A stretch of DNA of 10,108 bases from Dehalococcoidales bacterium (GTDB taxonomy: Bacteria; Chloroflexota; Dehalococcoidia; Dehalococcoidales; UBA2162), in contig JAUSGV010000080.1 in the NCBI GenBank assembly GCA_030648675.1, positions 1 to 10,108 on the forward strand, in the 5' to 3' direction. The position numbers and the translations under genes are program-made. Under the pieces are notes generated by a model. The model saw only the letters and a list, made by a program, of their open reading frames with translations, did no database searches and was not told the DNA's origin. Within the stretch, counting starts at the first letter, position 1. Each line of letters starts with the position of its first letter. Shown in pieces: positions 1 through 5,461 of this stretch.

Positions 1-408
1 ATCGACGAATATATCGGTGATTACCCCGAAAACGTGCAAGAACGTCTCGAAAAGATCCGGCGGACTATACGCGGGATCGCTCCCGGTGCCGTGGAAACTA
101 TTAGCTACCAAATACCGGCTTTCAAAGTGGATGGGAAATTCCTGGTATACTTCGCCGCTTTCCCCGACCATATCAGCATTTATCCCATTCCTGCGGGCGA
201 CGATGACTTCAACAAAGACATCGCCCCATATGTTAAAGGAAAGGGAACGCTGCAATTTCCGTTAAACAAACCCATCCCGTTCAATCTCGTGGAAAAGATC
301 GCCGGGTTCCATCTGCTGCGGAGAGAGCGCGAGATCGCGGCCAGGGTAAATAAATATTCGCAATGGAGAAACGCATATGCCGACAGCACAGCAAAAGATA
401 ATCCCTAA
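1..408 (+). CDS. DUF1801 family protein (5' end outside window)
   Basis: The frame is open from base 1 and ends with TAA at 406-408, so 135 residues are visible and the true start lies upstream. A GTG at 34 is in frame, but family-like sequence (IDEYIGDYPENVQERL) already precedes it, so I do not take it as the start. The body has the DUF1801 pattern: an N-terminal helix, then ETISYQIPAFKVDGKFLVYF, then HISIYPIP, then a lysine-rich segment ending GTLQFPLNKPIP. These are small soluble proteins with a YdhG/frataxin-like fold. Their biochemical role is not established. The last 32 bases overlap the start of the PhnB-like gene, whose ribosome binding site (GGAG, 365-368) lies inside this gene, which suggests the two were translationally coupled. 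The gene is intact as far as it can be seen. Confidence 0.87.
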   Translation: MDEYIGDYPENVQERLEKIRRTIRGIAPGAVETISYQIPAFKVDGKFLVYFAAFPDHISIYPIPAGDDDFNKDIAPYVKGKGTLQFPLNKPIPFNLVEKIAGFHLLRREREIAARVNKYSQWRNAYADSTAKDNP

Positions 409-1354
409 TTTATGGTTCGATGATGGCCATGTGGAAGAAGCCGCAATGTTTTATCTGGCTGCGTTCGACAACGCGAAGGGTCGGCAGCATCACGCGTGCC
501 GGTAACGTCGGGTATGACATCACGGGCATACGGGCCGGCGAAGTGGTAACGGTCGAACTCGAAATCGAAGGACACAAGTTTATTGGTATCAACGGCGGCC
601 CCCAGTTCAAATTCAACCCGTCGATATCTTTCCTCGTTGCCTGCGAGACAAAAAACGAGGTCGACCAGATATGGGATAAGTTGGCCGCCGGCGGTAAGCC
701 CTTGATGGATATCGGCAAGTATCCCCATAGTGAAAGATACGGGTGGATCCAGGACAAATACGGCGTATCCTGGCAGATAATAGCGATGGGGGACGTTCCG
801 GCTCCCCAAAAGGTCATCCCGACATTGATGTTTGTCGGTCCGCAGTTGGGAAAAGCCGAAACTGCCGTCAATTTCTACACGGAATTTTCCATCATGCGAA
901 AGTCGGCGACATTCTTCGTTACACGAAGGGTGAAGAACCCGACCGGGAAGGAGCGATAAAACACGCCGACTTTACCATCGAGGGGGAGGAATTTGCCGCC
1001 ATGGATAGCGACCAGCCGCACGATTTTACCTTTAACGAAGCGGTCTCGCTCCAGGTTACATGCAGGACCCAAAATGGAATAGACTACTACTGGGAACGGC
1101 TCACCGACGGCGGGGAGGAGGGTGTGTGCGGTTGGCTAAAGGACAGGTTTGGGGTGCCCTGGCAGGTCGCCCCCAAAATCCTGGGCAAGATGCTGCGCGA
1201 CCCCGACTCCGCAAAGGTTGAACGCGTCACCGTCGCCTTTCTGAAAATGAAAAAATTGGACATCGACGCCTTGAAGATGGCTTTCAACGGCGAAACCATG
1301 AGGCTGGGAGCGGTTAAATGGGGACTTAGTGCCGGTTACCCGGCTCGGGTATAA
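377..1354 (+). pseudogene. two-domain PhnB / glyoxalase-like (VOC) protein, broken by two frameshifts
   Basis: Starts at ATG 377 and encodes KIIPNLWFDDGHVEEAAMFY, the classic opening of the PhnB / '3-demethylubiquinone-9 3-methyltransferase' branch of the vicinal-oxygen-chelate superfamily. That frame stops at 503-505. The family sequence resumes one frame over (VGSITRAG, HKFIGINGGPQFKFNPSISF, YGWIQDKYGVSWQI) and begins a second domain (IPTLMFVG, AETAVNFYTE). Near 883-888 it returns to the original frame (IFHHAKVGDILRYTKGEEP, DFTFNEAVSLQVTC, CGWLKDRFGVPWQVAP, MKKLDIDALKMAFNG) and ends at TAA 1352-1354. The first break fits one extra G in GGG at 478-480. The second fits one missing A or T at 883-888. 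The two shifts cancel, so restoring both gives about 325 residues with two tandem VOC domains. Substrate unknown. A decayed gene or two sequencing errors would look the same here. Confidence 0.8.
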
Positions 1355-1355
1355 T
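1350..1355 (+). promoter_or_regulatory. possible -10 box upstream of first DUF3096-like gene
   Basis: A perfect TATAAT lies 24 bases before the ATG at 1380 and overlaps the stop codon of the PhnB-like gene. The -35 region is poor: TTAGTG at 1326-1331 with an 18-base spacer is the best I can find. It may be chance, but the position is right for a promoter serving 1380-1790. Confidence 0.3.
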
Positions 1356-1379
1356 ACGGGTCGAATAGGAGGTAAACCC

Positions 1380-1790
1380 ATGCTGACGTTTCCTGCCGTC
1401 CACGGTCTCGTGCTGGGCATTGTCGCTGCTGCCGCCGGCATCATGATGCTGTTATTTCCTCATATCCTGAGCTATCTCGCCGGCTTATTGATGATAGCGG
1501 CCGGCGGTATCTGGATCGCCGGAGGCGCCTGGTTTCCCGGCATCGTTTCTATTCTCCTCGGGTTAGTACTACTCATATTCCGGCACTTTATCAATTACCT
1601 CATCGGCCTTTATCTCATCATTCTCAGTTTGTGGTTTATTTTTGGTGCCTCGAGCATGGTTATCGGTCTTATCACGGTAGCGATCGGCGTCTCTATTATG
1701 TTTTTCCCTGATATCCTGAGCTTTATCTTCGGCGGCTACTTGCTCCTTGCCGGGTTCATTGCCCTCGGGGACTACTTTCACTGGTTTTAA
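1380..1790 (+). CDS. three-unit DUF3096-like membrane protein (paralogue 1)
   Basis: 136 residues, almost wholly hydrophobic, with no signal peptide beyond the first membrane helix. The sequence is three copies of a unit of about 41 residues: helix, short F-P/R-x-x-[IL] turn, helix. The turns sit at residues 26-30 (FPHIL), 67-71 (FRHFI) and 109-113 (FPDIL), each followed by [SN][YF] and a glycine-containing helix. This predicts six membrane segments. The unit matches the DUF3096 pattern as I know it (..P.LLNYIVAIYLI..G) and resembles the repeats of HdeD/DUF308 proteins. Function is unknown; related small proteins are often discussed with envelope stress, which is inference here. I choose ATG 1380 because AGGAGGT lies at 1367-1373 with a six-base spacer; an in-frame ATG at 1329 lacks such a site and overlaps the preceding gene. 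It is closely related to 2054-2467. In unit 2 the turn proline is replaced by Arg68. Confidence 0.88.
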   Translation: MLTFPAVHGLVLGIVAAAAGIMMLLFPHILSYLAGLLMIAAGGIWIAGGAWFPGIVSILLGLVLLIFRHFINYLIGLYLIILSLWFIFGASSMVIGLITVAIGVSIMFFPDILSFIFGGYLLLAGFIALGDYFHWF

Positions 1791-1820
1791 AGAAAGACGA
1801 TCTTTTAGCTGGACCGGATA

Positions 1821-1891
1821 ATAAATGACATATTTTTGTAATTGTTCCCCATCAAAAATATATAACTATTCAATCATTCGCCCGATAAAAT
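1821..1891 (+). promoter_or_regulatory. promoter-like block, copy A (shared with 3071-3130)
   Basis: This stretch contains TGACAT (1826-1831), TTTTTGTAAT (1833-1842), an 18-base spacer, TATAACT (1861-1867), AAT (1872-1874) and TTCGCC (1877-1882). The same elements recur in the same order and nearly the same spacing ahead of the DUF1540 gene. Read as a sigma70-type promoter, -35 would be TTGTAA (1836-1841) and -10 TATAAC (1861-1866), with a 19-base spacer. The conserved AAT would then fall at the expected transcription start. TGACAT and TTCGCC would be extra conserved elements of unknown role. A further AT-rich GATAAAAT lies at 1884-1891. Confidence 0.55.
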
Positions 1892-1911
1892 AAACACAAA
1901 GGTGGAGAGGA

Positions 1912-2049
1912 ATGAAAATATCAAGCACACTTCTAGCCATATTGGCCATCGTCGCCGGTATACTGATTCTCTTTGATCGGCTATCCTTAAGCCTGATTGT
2001 CGGAGTATTTCTCATAGCATTCGGGGTCTTAACCCTGATAAGGAGGTAA
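1912..2049 (+). CDS. 45-residue single-unit DUF3096-like membrane peptide
   Basis: ATG 1912 to TAA 2047-2049, preceded by GGTGGAGAGG (1901-1910) as ribosome binding site. The product is a two-helix hairpin: LLAILAIVAGILILF, a short turn (DRLSLS), then LIVGVFLIAFGVLTLI, ending RR. It corresponds to one unit of the three-unit proteins on either side and has the size typical of stand-alone DUF3096 proteins. The positive C-terminal end (IRR) suggests that end lies in the cytoplasm. It is the first gene after promoter-like block A, and its last codons (ATAAGGAGGTAA) contain the ribosome binding site of the next gene, whose ATG is four bases after this stop. The two genes are therefore almost certainly co-translated. 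Function unknown. Confidence 0.82.
   Translation: MKISSTLLAILAIVAGILILFDRLSLSLIVGVFLIAFGVLTLIRR
2041..2047 (+). promoter_or_regulatory. ribosome binding site embedded in upstream gene
   Basis: A perfect AGGAGGT is formed by the last two arginine codons and the first base of the stop codon of the 45-residue gene. It stands six bases before ATG 2054, so ribosomes finishing the small gene are placed on the start of the next. Confidence 0.8.
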
Positions 2050-2053
2050 TTCC

Positions 2054-2467
2054 ATGCATTTTACCCTTCCCGCGATCAATGGTCTGATATTGGGAATAAT
2101 CGCCGTTGCTGCCGGACTGATCATTCTGATTTTCCCCCATATTCTGAATTACATAGTCGGCATACTGATGATTGCTGCCGGAGCGGTATCTATCGCCGGC
2201 GGAGCCTGGATCCCCGGCCTGATATCCGCGATTCTGGGAATAATCGTCCTGATATTCCCGCACATTATCAACTATTTGGCAGGGCTGTATTTAATCCTTT
2301 TAGGTCTGTGGTTTATTTTCGGGGGGCCCGCTCTCATTCTTGGGCTTGTCACTATAGGTATCGGGGTGATGGTGATGTTTTTCCCTGATATCCTGAACTA
2401 CATCTACGGCGGGTACCTTCTTGTTGCCGGCTTGATCGCCATCGGACATTATTACGGATGGTTCTAG
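2054..2467 (+). CDS. three-unit DUF3096-like membrane protein (paralogue 2)
   Basis: 137 residues, six predicted membrane segments in three helix-turn-helix units. The turns are FPHIL (residues 26-30), FPHII (67-71) and FPDIL (about 110-114), followed by NY in all three units, closer to the DUF3096 consensus than paralogue 1. Its residue pattern follows 1380-1790 almost throughout (GAWIPG against GAWFPG, GLYLI, LWFIFG, MFFPDIL), and a 22-base stretch around the third turn is identical, so the pair arose by duplication. Third-position changes elsewhere are many, so the duplication is not recent. It is second in the unit that starts at 1912. The stop TAG (2465-2467) is woven into AGGAGG (2466-2471), which serves the next, broken gene. 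Function unknown; a membrane or envelope role is inferred from hydrophobicity only. Confidence 0.9.
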   Translation: MHFTLPAINGLILGIIAVAAGLIILIFPHILNYIVGILMIAAGAVSIAGGAWIPGLISAILGIIVLIFPHIINYLAGLYLILLGLWFIFGGPALILGLVTIGIGVMVMFFPDILNYIYGGYLLVAGLIAIGHYYGWF

Positions 2468-2478
2468 GAGGAATTCAG

Positions 2479-2664
2479 ATGCCGGGCAAATCTGAAAAAC
2501 AAAAGAAACTGATGTGCATCGCACTATCTATAAAATAAGGGAAAACGCCCAAAAGCTACAGCAGACGGGCGGCCAGGATAAGCGAAGAGATGAGCGAAGA
2601 AAAATTGAAAGAGTTCTGCGAATCGCCGCCAGCCGAAGAAACTTTGGCAAATCATTCTAAATAA
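2479..2664 (+). pseudogene. DUF3008-like small protein gene interrupted by in-frame TAA
   Basis: ATG 2479 has a good ribosome binding site, AGGAGG (2466-2471), and opens MPGKSEKQKKLMCIALSIK, then meets TAA at 2536-2538. The same frame continues without further stops for 41 codons (GKTPKSYSRRAARISEEM, SEEKLKEFCESPPAEE) to TAA at 2662-2664. Read through, the 61-codon product has the layout of DUF3008 proteins as I recall them: MPAKSxxQ...ALxxKRGK near the start and a 'MSEKxLEEFA' helix near the end. Those proteins usually have Arg or Lys where this gene has the stop. TAA is not known to be recoded like TGA or TAG, so I call it a nonsense-mutated gene. A 19-residue product alone would lack most of the family. 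A sequencing error cannot be excluded. Confidence 0.75.
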
Positions 2665-2689
2665 CCACTGAAAAGGGGAGGAGGGACAT

Positions 2690-3010
2690 ATGGCACAACT
2701 TAAGATAAACAGAAAAAGTTACGTGCGTAAGGACGGAACTCAGGTAAAGGCAACCACTTACTATGCAAAAGATAGGGGTAAACCCGGGAAAACTCCGGAG
2801 AGTGAGAAATGGTACGAGCACAATGTCGAGATGAACTGGCACAAAGATGATCCGGCTGAAACCAGAAGAGCGAACGCCCTCAAGTCCCATAAGGGGGACG
2901 ATTTGGCTGCTGCCAGAGCCTTACAAGCCCTTGCAAATGTCACGACGGATAGCGAGACTGCGAGGGTGGCCAAGACTGATGCAGACTACCTCTTCGCCAA
3001 ACATAAGTAA
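2690..3010 (+). CDS. conserved-looking 106-residue soluble protein, function unknown
   Basis: ATG 2690 follows a strong GGGGAGGAGG (2675-2684) at five bases. I do not recognise a named domain with certainty. The N-terminal third is rich in Lys, Arg and Thr with alternating hydrophobics (KINRKSYVRKDGTQVKATTY), suggesting a short beta-hairpin. The middle has GKPGKTPESEKWY and a second tryptophan (NWHKDD). The C-terminal half looks helical and alanine-rich (GDDLAAARALQALANVT, ETARVAKTDADYLFAKHK). There is no signal peptide, membrane segment or cysteine. I have an impression of similar small proteins in anaerobic bacteria and methanogenic archaea, but cannot confirm it. It lies 25 bases after the broken DUF3008-like gene in the unit that begins at 1912, and is probably its last gene. 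Confidence 0.85.
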   Translation: MAQLKINRKSYVRKDGTQVKATTYYAKDRGKPGKTPESEKWYEHNVEMNWHKDDPAETRRANALKSHKGDDLAAARALQALANVTTDSETARVAKTDADYLFAKHK

Positions 3011-3014
3011 ATTT

Positions 3015-3035
3015 GGGTAATACGAAGGCGTACCC
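3015..3035 (+). other. weak hairpin after the 2690-3010 gene
   Basis: GGG (3015-3017) and TACG (3021-3024) can pair with CGTA (3029-3032) and CCC (3033-3035) around an AAGG loop, leaving a three-base bulge (TAA). There is no following run of T, so it is a poor intrinsic terminator, though it could mark the transcript end or stabilise it. It may be chance. Confidence 0.22.
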
Positions 3036-3070
3036 ACGGTGCACGCGTAAGTTTAGGCTGCCGCTACTGA

Positions 3071-3130
3071 ATAATGACATCTTTTTGTAATCTTTTGACC
3101 GCCCATTTTATAACTTTTTAATGCTTCGCC
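3071..3130 (+). promoter_or_regulatory. promoter-like block, copy B (shared with 1821-1891)
   Basis: TGACAT (3075-3080), TTTTTGTAAT (3082-3091), a 17-base spacer, TATAACT (3109-3115), AAT (3120-3122) and TTCGCC (3125-3130). Aligned to copy A, 34 of 39 bases outside the spacer agree, whereas the spacers themselves do not, the pattern expected of constrained contacts rather than recent duplication. The block starts 90 bases before ATG 3165; copy A starts 86 bases before ATG 1912. As a promoter, -35 would be TTGTAA (3085-3090) and -10 TATAAC (3109-3114) with an 18-base spacer. Confidence 0.55.
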
Positions 3131-3164
3131 TTTTATACTGGTCAAAAGACATCGGAGGAGAAAA

Positions 3165-3452
3165 ATGGCAACAATGAATATGTCCGGGATCGCCAGTTGC
3201 AACATGTCGAGTTGTGCCTTTAATTCGGGTAAAAAATGTCGCACCATGGGCATAAGCGTCGGCCATCATGCCGAATGCAAGACCTTCGCTCATGCCAGTG
3301 CCAAAAGCGGATATAAGGAAGTCGTCGGCGGGGTCGGCGCTTGCCAGGCTTCGGACTGCAAATTCAACGATATGCTGGAATGTACGGCGGATAACATCGA
3401 CGTGGCCAGCCACGACATGCACGCCGATTGCATTAAATTCTGTATGAAATAG
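3165..3452 (+). CDS. double DUF1540 cysteine-rich protein
   Basis: 95 residues; ATG 3165 follows CGGAGGAG (3153-3160). Two DUF1540 units are visible. Unit 1 has Cys12, Cys17, Cys25 and Cys38 (C-x4-C-x7-C-x12-C, with CAFN and CKTF around them). Unit 2 has Cys60, Cys65, Cys73 and Cys89 (C-x4-C-x7-C-x15-C, with CKFN and CIKF), plus a ninth cysteine, Cys93. His34, His35, His83 and His86 lie in matching places and could add ligands. The arrangement resembles the roughly 100-residue double-DUF1540 proteins I know from actinobacteria. The family is thought from its cysteine spacing to bind metal, but its role is not known. There is no signal peptide, so it should be cytoplasmic. It has its own copy of the promoter-like block and ends six bases from the convergent purA stop. 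Confidence 0.9.
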   Translation: MATMNMSGIASCNMSSCAFNSGKKCRTMGISVGHHAECKTFAHASAKSGYKEVVGGVGACQASDCKFNDMLECTADNIDVASHDMHADCIKFCMK

Positions 3453-3458
3453 AGTGGT

Positions 3459-4739
3459 TTATAGGATCGGCCGGACTTCGATGGTCTGATCGCGCTCCGG
3501 TCCGACGCAGATGAGGCTTATCGGACAGTTGGCTATGTTCGCCAGTTTTTCTACGTACTGTCGTGCCTTGAGAGGCAAATCTTCGTATTTCCGGATGTTC
3601 TTGGTCGAGGATTGCCAGCCGGGTATTTCTTCGTAAATAGGCTGGCATCTTTCCAGGGCGGAAACACTCGCCGGGAAATAATCGATAACGTTACCGTCCA
3701 GTTTATAACCGGTGCATATTTTTAACGTGGGGAACGCGTCGAAAATGTCCAGGCGGGTCAAAGCGATCCGGGTAAATCCATTGATGCGGCTGCTGAAGCG
3801 CGCCGCCACGGCATCGAACCAGCCGCAACGCCGCGGCCTTCCGGTAGTCGTGCCGTATTCGTGAGCCGTTTCCCGGATTGTATCGCCGGTTTCATCTTTG
3901 AGTTCGGTGGGCATCGGCCCGCCGCCAACCCTGGTACAGTACACCTTGTACACCCCGAGAATACCGGTCACTTTGTTGCTGCAAATACCTGATCCTAGGC
4001 TGCCGGCGCTGGCCAGGCAAGACGAGGAAGTCGTGTACGGATAAGTACCGAAGTCGGGGTCGAGTAATGCCCCCTGAGCTCCCTCGAGAAGTACCATTTC
4101 ATCGGGACGCAGCCCTAAAAGCATATCCGACGTGTCGCGAATATAAGGCTTCAGGATTTTACCGAATTCGGAATATTGCCGGTATATCTGGTCGAAAGAC
4201 AACGGGGCAGTTCCATAGATCCTTTCCAGAATGGCGTTCTTGTAATCAAGAATCACCCGGAGCCTCTCCCGAAAACCATCAACATCAATGATTTCGCCGG
4301 CGCGGATGCCCAGCCTCGCTGCCTTATCGGCGAACGCCGGTCCGATACCTTTGCCGGTGGTACCTATCGCCCGGGCGGCTCGCAATTTTTCTTCGAGATT
4401 ATCCAGCAAAACATGGTAAGGCATGATAAGGTGGGCACGGTCGCTGATGATCAGCCGGCTGGTATCGACACCCCGCTGATTCAACTGGTTCATTTCCTTC
4501 AGCAGCACATCTGGATTGACGGCCACGCCATTACCTATAACACAGGTCGTTTGCGGCGAAAAAATGCCGGACGGAATGAGATGCAAGGCAAATTGCCCCA
4601 GGTGGTTGACGACCGTATGCCCGGCGTTATCCCCACCGGAGAAACGGACAACATACCTGGCTTTCTCCGCCAGCATGTCCACAATTTTCCCTTTACCCTC
4701 GTCCCCCCACTGCGCCCCGATAACGGCGATTACCGGCAT
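3459..4739 (-). CDS. purA: adenylosuccinate synthetase
   Basis: Catalyses GTP-dependent joining of IMP and aspartate to adenylosuccinate, the first step from IMP to AMP, in the cytoplasm. The 426 residues match the usual bacterial length. Signatures are all present: QWGDEGKGK with catalytic Asp13, GGDNAGHT with catalytic His41, TTGKGIGPA (127-135), EGAQGALLD (219-227), TRVGGGPMPTEL (269-280), GTTTGRPRRCGWFD (296-309) and the C-terminal guanine-binding region with VGPERDQ (412-418). The loop after TYPYTTSS reads SCLASAGSLGSGI rather than the common NxTAGGxxTGxG, so it is somewhat divergent there, but nothing suggests loss of activity. Start ATG 4739 has GGAGAAGG (4743-4750) just upstream. It is the last gene of the minus-strand array, 42 bases after the phosphatidyltransferase. 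No terminator is visible in the six bases before the opposing gene. Confidence 0.99.
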   Translation of the reverse strand: MPVIAVIGAQWGDEGKGKIVDMLAEKARYVVRFSGGDNAGHTVVNHLGQFALHLIPSGIFSPQTTCVIGNGVAVNPDVLLKEMNQLNQRGVDTSRLIISDRAHLIMPYHVLLDNLEEKLRAARAIGTTGKGIGPAFADKAARLGIRAGEIIDVDGFRERLRVILDYKNAILERIYGTAPLSFDQIYRQYSEFGKILKPYIRDTSDMLLGLRPDEMVLLEGAQGALLDPDFGTYPYTTSSSCLASAGSLGSGICSNKVTGILGVYKVYCTRVGGGPMPTELKDETGDTIRETAHEYGTTTGRPRRCGWFDAVAARFSSRINGFTRIALTRLDIFDAFPTLKICTGYKLDGNVIDYFPASVSALERCQPIYEEIPGWQSSTKNIRKYEDLPLKARQYVEKLANIANCPISLICVGPERDQTIEVRPIL

Positions 4740-4781
4740 TATCCTTCTCCCAACTACACCCGGATTTACTTTCCGGGCATG

Positions 4782-5429
4782 TCATTCCGATTTCGTCTGC
4801 TGCCTCACGCAACTCAGGCGCTGCCCGGCCGTGATCAAACTCAGCAGGGCAATGATCGATAGAATTATCACCAGAGCGTAATTGATTCCGCTGAACCAGA
4901 GACCGATTACCAGCAGACCGATCCTCTCGGCCCGGGTAAGCAGCCCCACTTCGCACTTTAGCCCCGCCCCCTCCGCTCTTGCCCGCACGTAGCTTACCAG
5001 AAATGAGGTGCTCATGGCAATCACCGACAGCAAAATGATTGCTGTTGATTGAGAGCTAGGGTGCAAAGCATAAAAAGCCGCGATACCCCCGAAAAGCAAT
5101 GACTCGGCAGCTCGGTCAAGACTCGAATCGAGGACCGACCCATACCGGGTCACCCGATTGGTGCCTCGCGCCAGAGCCCCGTCGAGCAGATCGAAAAAAC
5201 TTGCCCCAAGTACCACAAAACCCGCCGCCAGCATATGCCCTGAAACAACCAGCGCTGCGCCGGCGGCGATTACCGTGAAGCCGATCCATGTCAGGTCGTT
5301 CGGCGTTGCCTTCGTCTTTGCGATAAGCCGGACCAACGGACCGGTAACGTATCGGGCGGCAGCTTTTCGTACCGCCATCAGTTTGGATTGGGGTATTTGT
5401 TTATCGTATGTTACGGTTTGATTGTTCAA
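4782..5429 (-). CDS. CDP-alcohol phosphatidyltransferase, probable phosphatidylinositol phosphate synthase
   Basis: A membrane enzyme of 215 residues that moves a phosphatidyl group from a CDP-lipid to an alcohol. The full family motif is present: Asp80, Asp83, Gly84, Ala87, Arg88, Gly97, Asp101 and Asp105 (DxxDGxxARx8GxxxDxxxD), whose acidic residues hold the catalytic metal ions. Several membrane helices follow (for example around 50-75, 112-128, 130-150 and 170-205). Neighbouring ino1 and a PimA-like glycosyltransferase make inositol-1-phosphate the likely acceptor, as in mycobacterial PgsA1. Glycerol-3-phosphate is the alternative and cannot be excluded from sequence alone. The start is taken as TTG 5429, with AAAGGGAAG upstream (5441-5449). 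ATG at codon 18 lacks any ribosome binding site and would remove residues before the first helix. The gene lies 32 bases after the glycosyltransferase. Confidence 0.93.
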   Translation of the reverse strand: MNNQTVTYDKQIPQSKLMAVRKAAARYVTGPLVRLIAKTKATPNDLTWIGFTVIAAGAALVVSGHMLAAGFVVLGASFFDLLDGALARGTNRVTRYGSVLDSSLDRAAESLLFGGIAAFYALHPSSQSTAIILLSVIAMSTSFLVSYVRARAEGAGLKCEVGLLTRAERIGLLVIGLWFSGINYALVIILSIIALLSLITAGQRLSCVRQQTKSE

Positions 5430-5461
5430 GAAAAATCGACTTCCCTTTCTCGACAGGATCG

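Noticed and set aside
476..483. Programmed ribosomal frameshift in the PhnB-like gene
   Set aside because: No slippery heptamer or stimulating structure is visible at either break, and two opposite programmed shifts in one metabolic-type gene would be without precedent that I know of.
1329..1379. Earlier ATG start for the first DUF3096-like gene
   Set aside because: It would overlap the preceding gene and add 17 non-hydrophobic residues; ATG 1380 has the strong AGGAGGT site at correct spacing.
1788..1807. Terminator after the first DUF3096-like gene (AAAGA and TCTTT arms)
   Set aside because: Only five A/T-rich pairs around a seven-base loop and no proper T-run; too weak to call.
2536..2538. 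Recoding of the in-frame stop in the DUF3008-like gene
   Set aside because: Selenocysteine uses TGA and pyrrolysine uses TAG; this is TAA, and no recoding of TAA is known in such organisms.
3034..3060. GTGCAC palindrome and neighbouring bases as an operator
   Set aside because: A six-base palindrome is expected by chance, and it has no second copy near the matching block at 1821-1891.
4176..4862. A 228-codon open frame opposite purA
   Set aside because: purA is complete and conserved on the other strand; this frame shows no protein motif.
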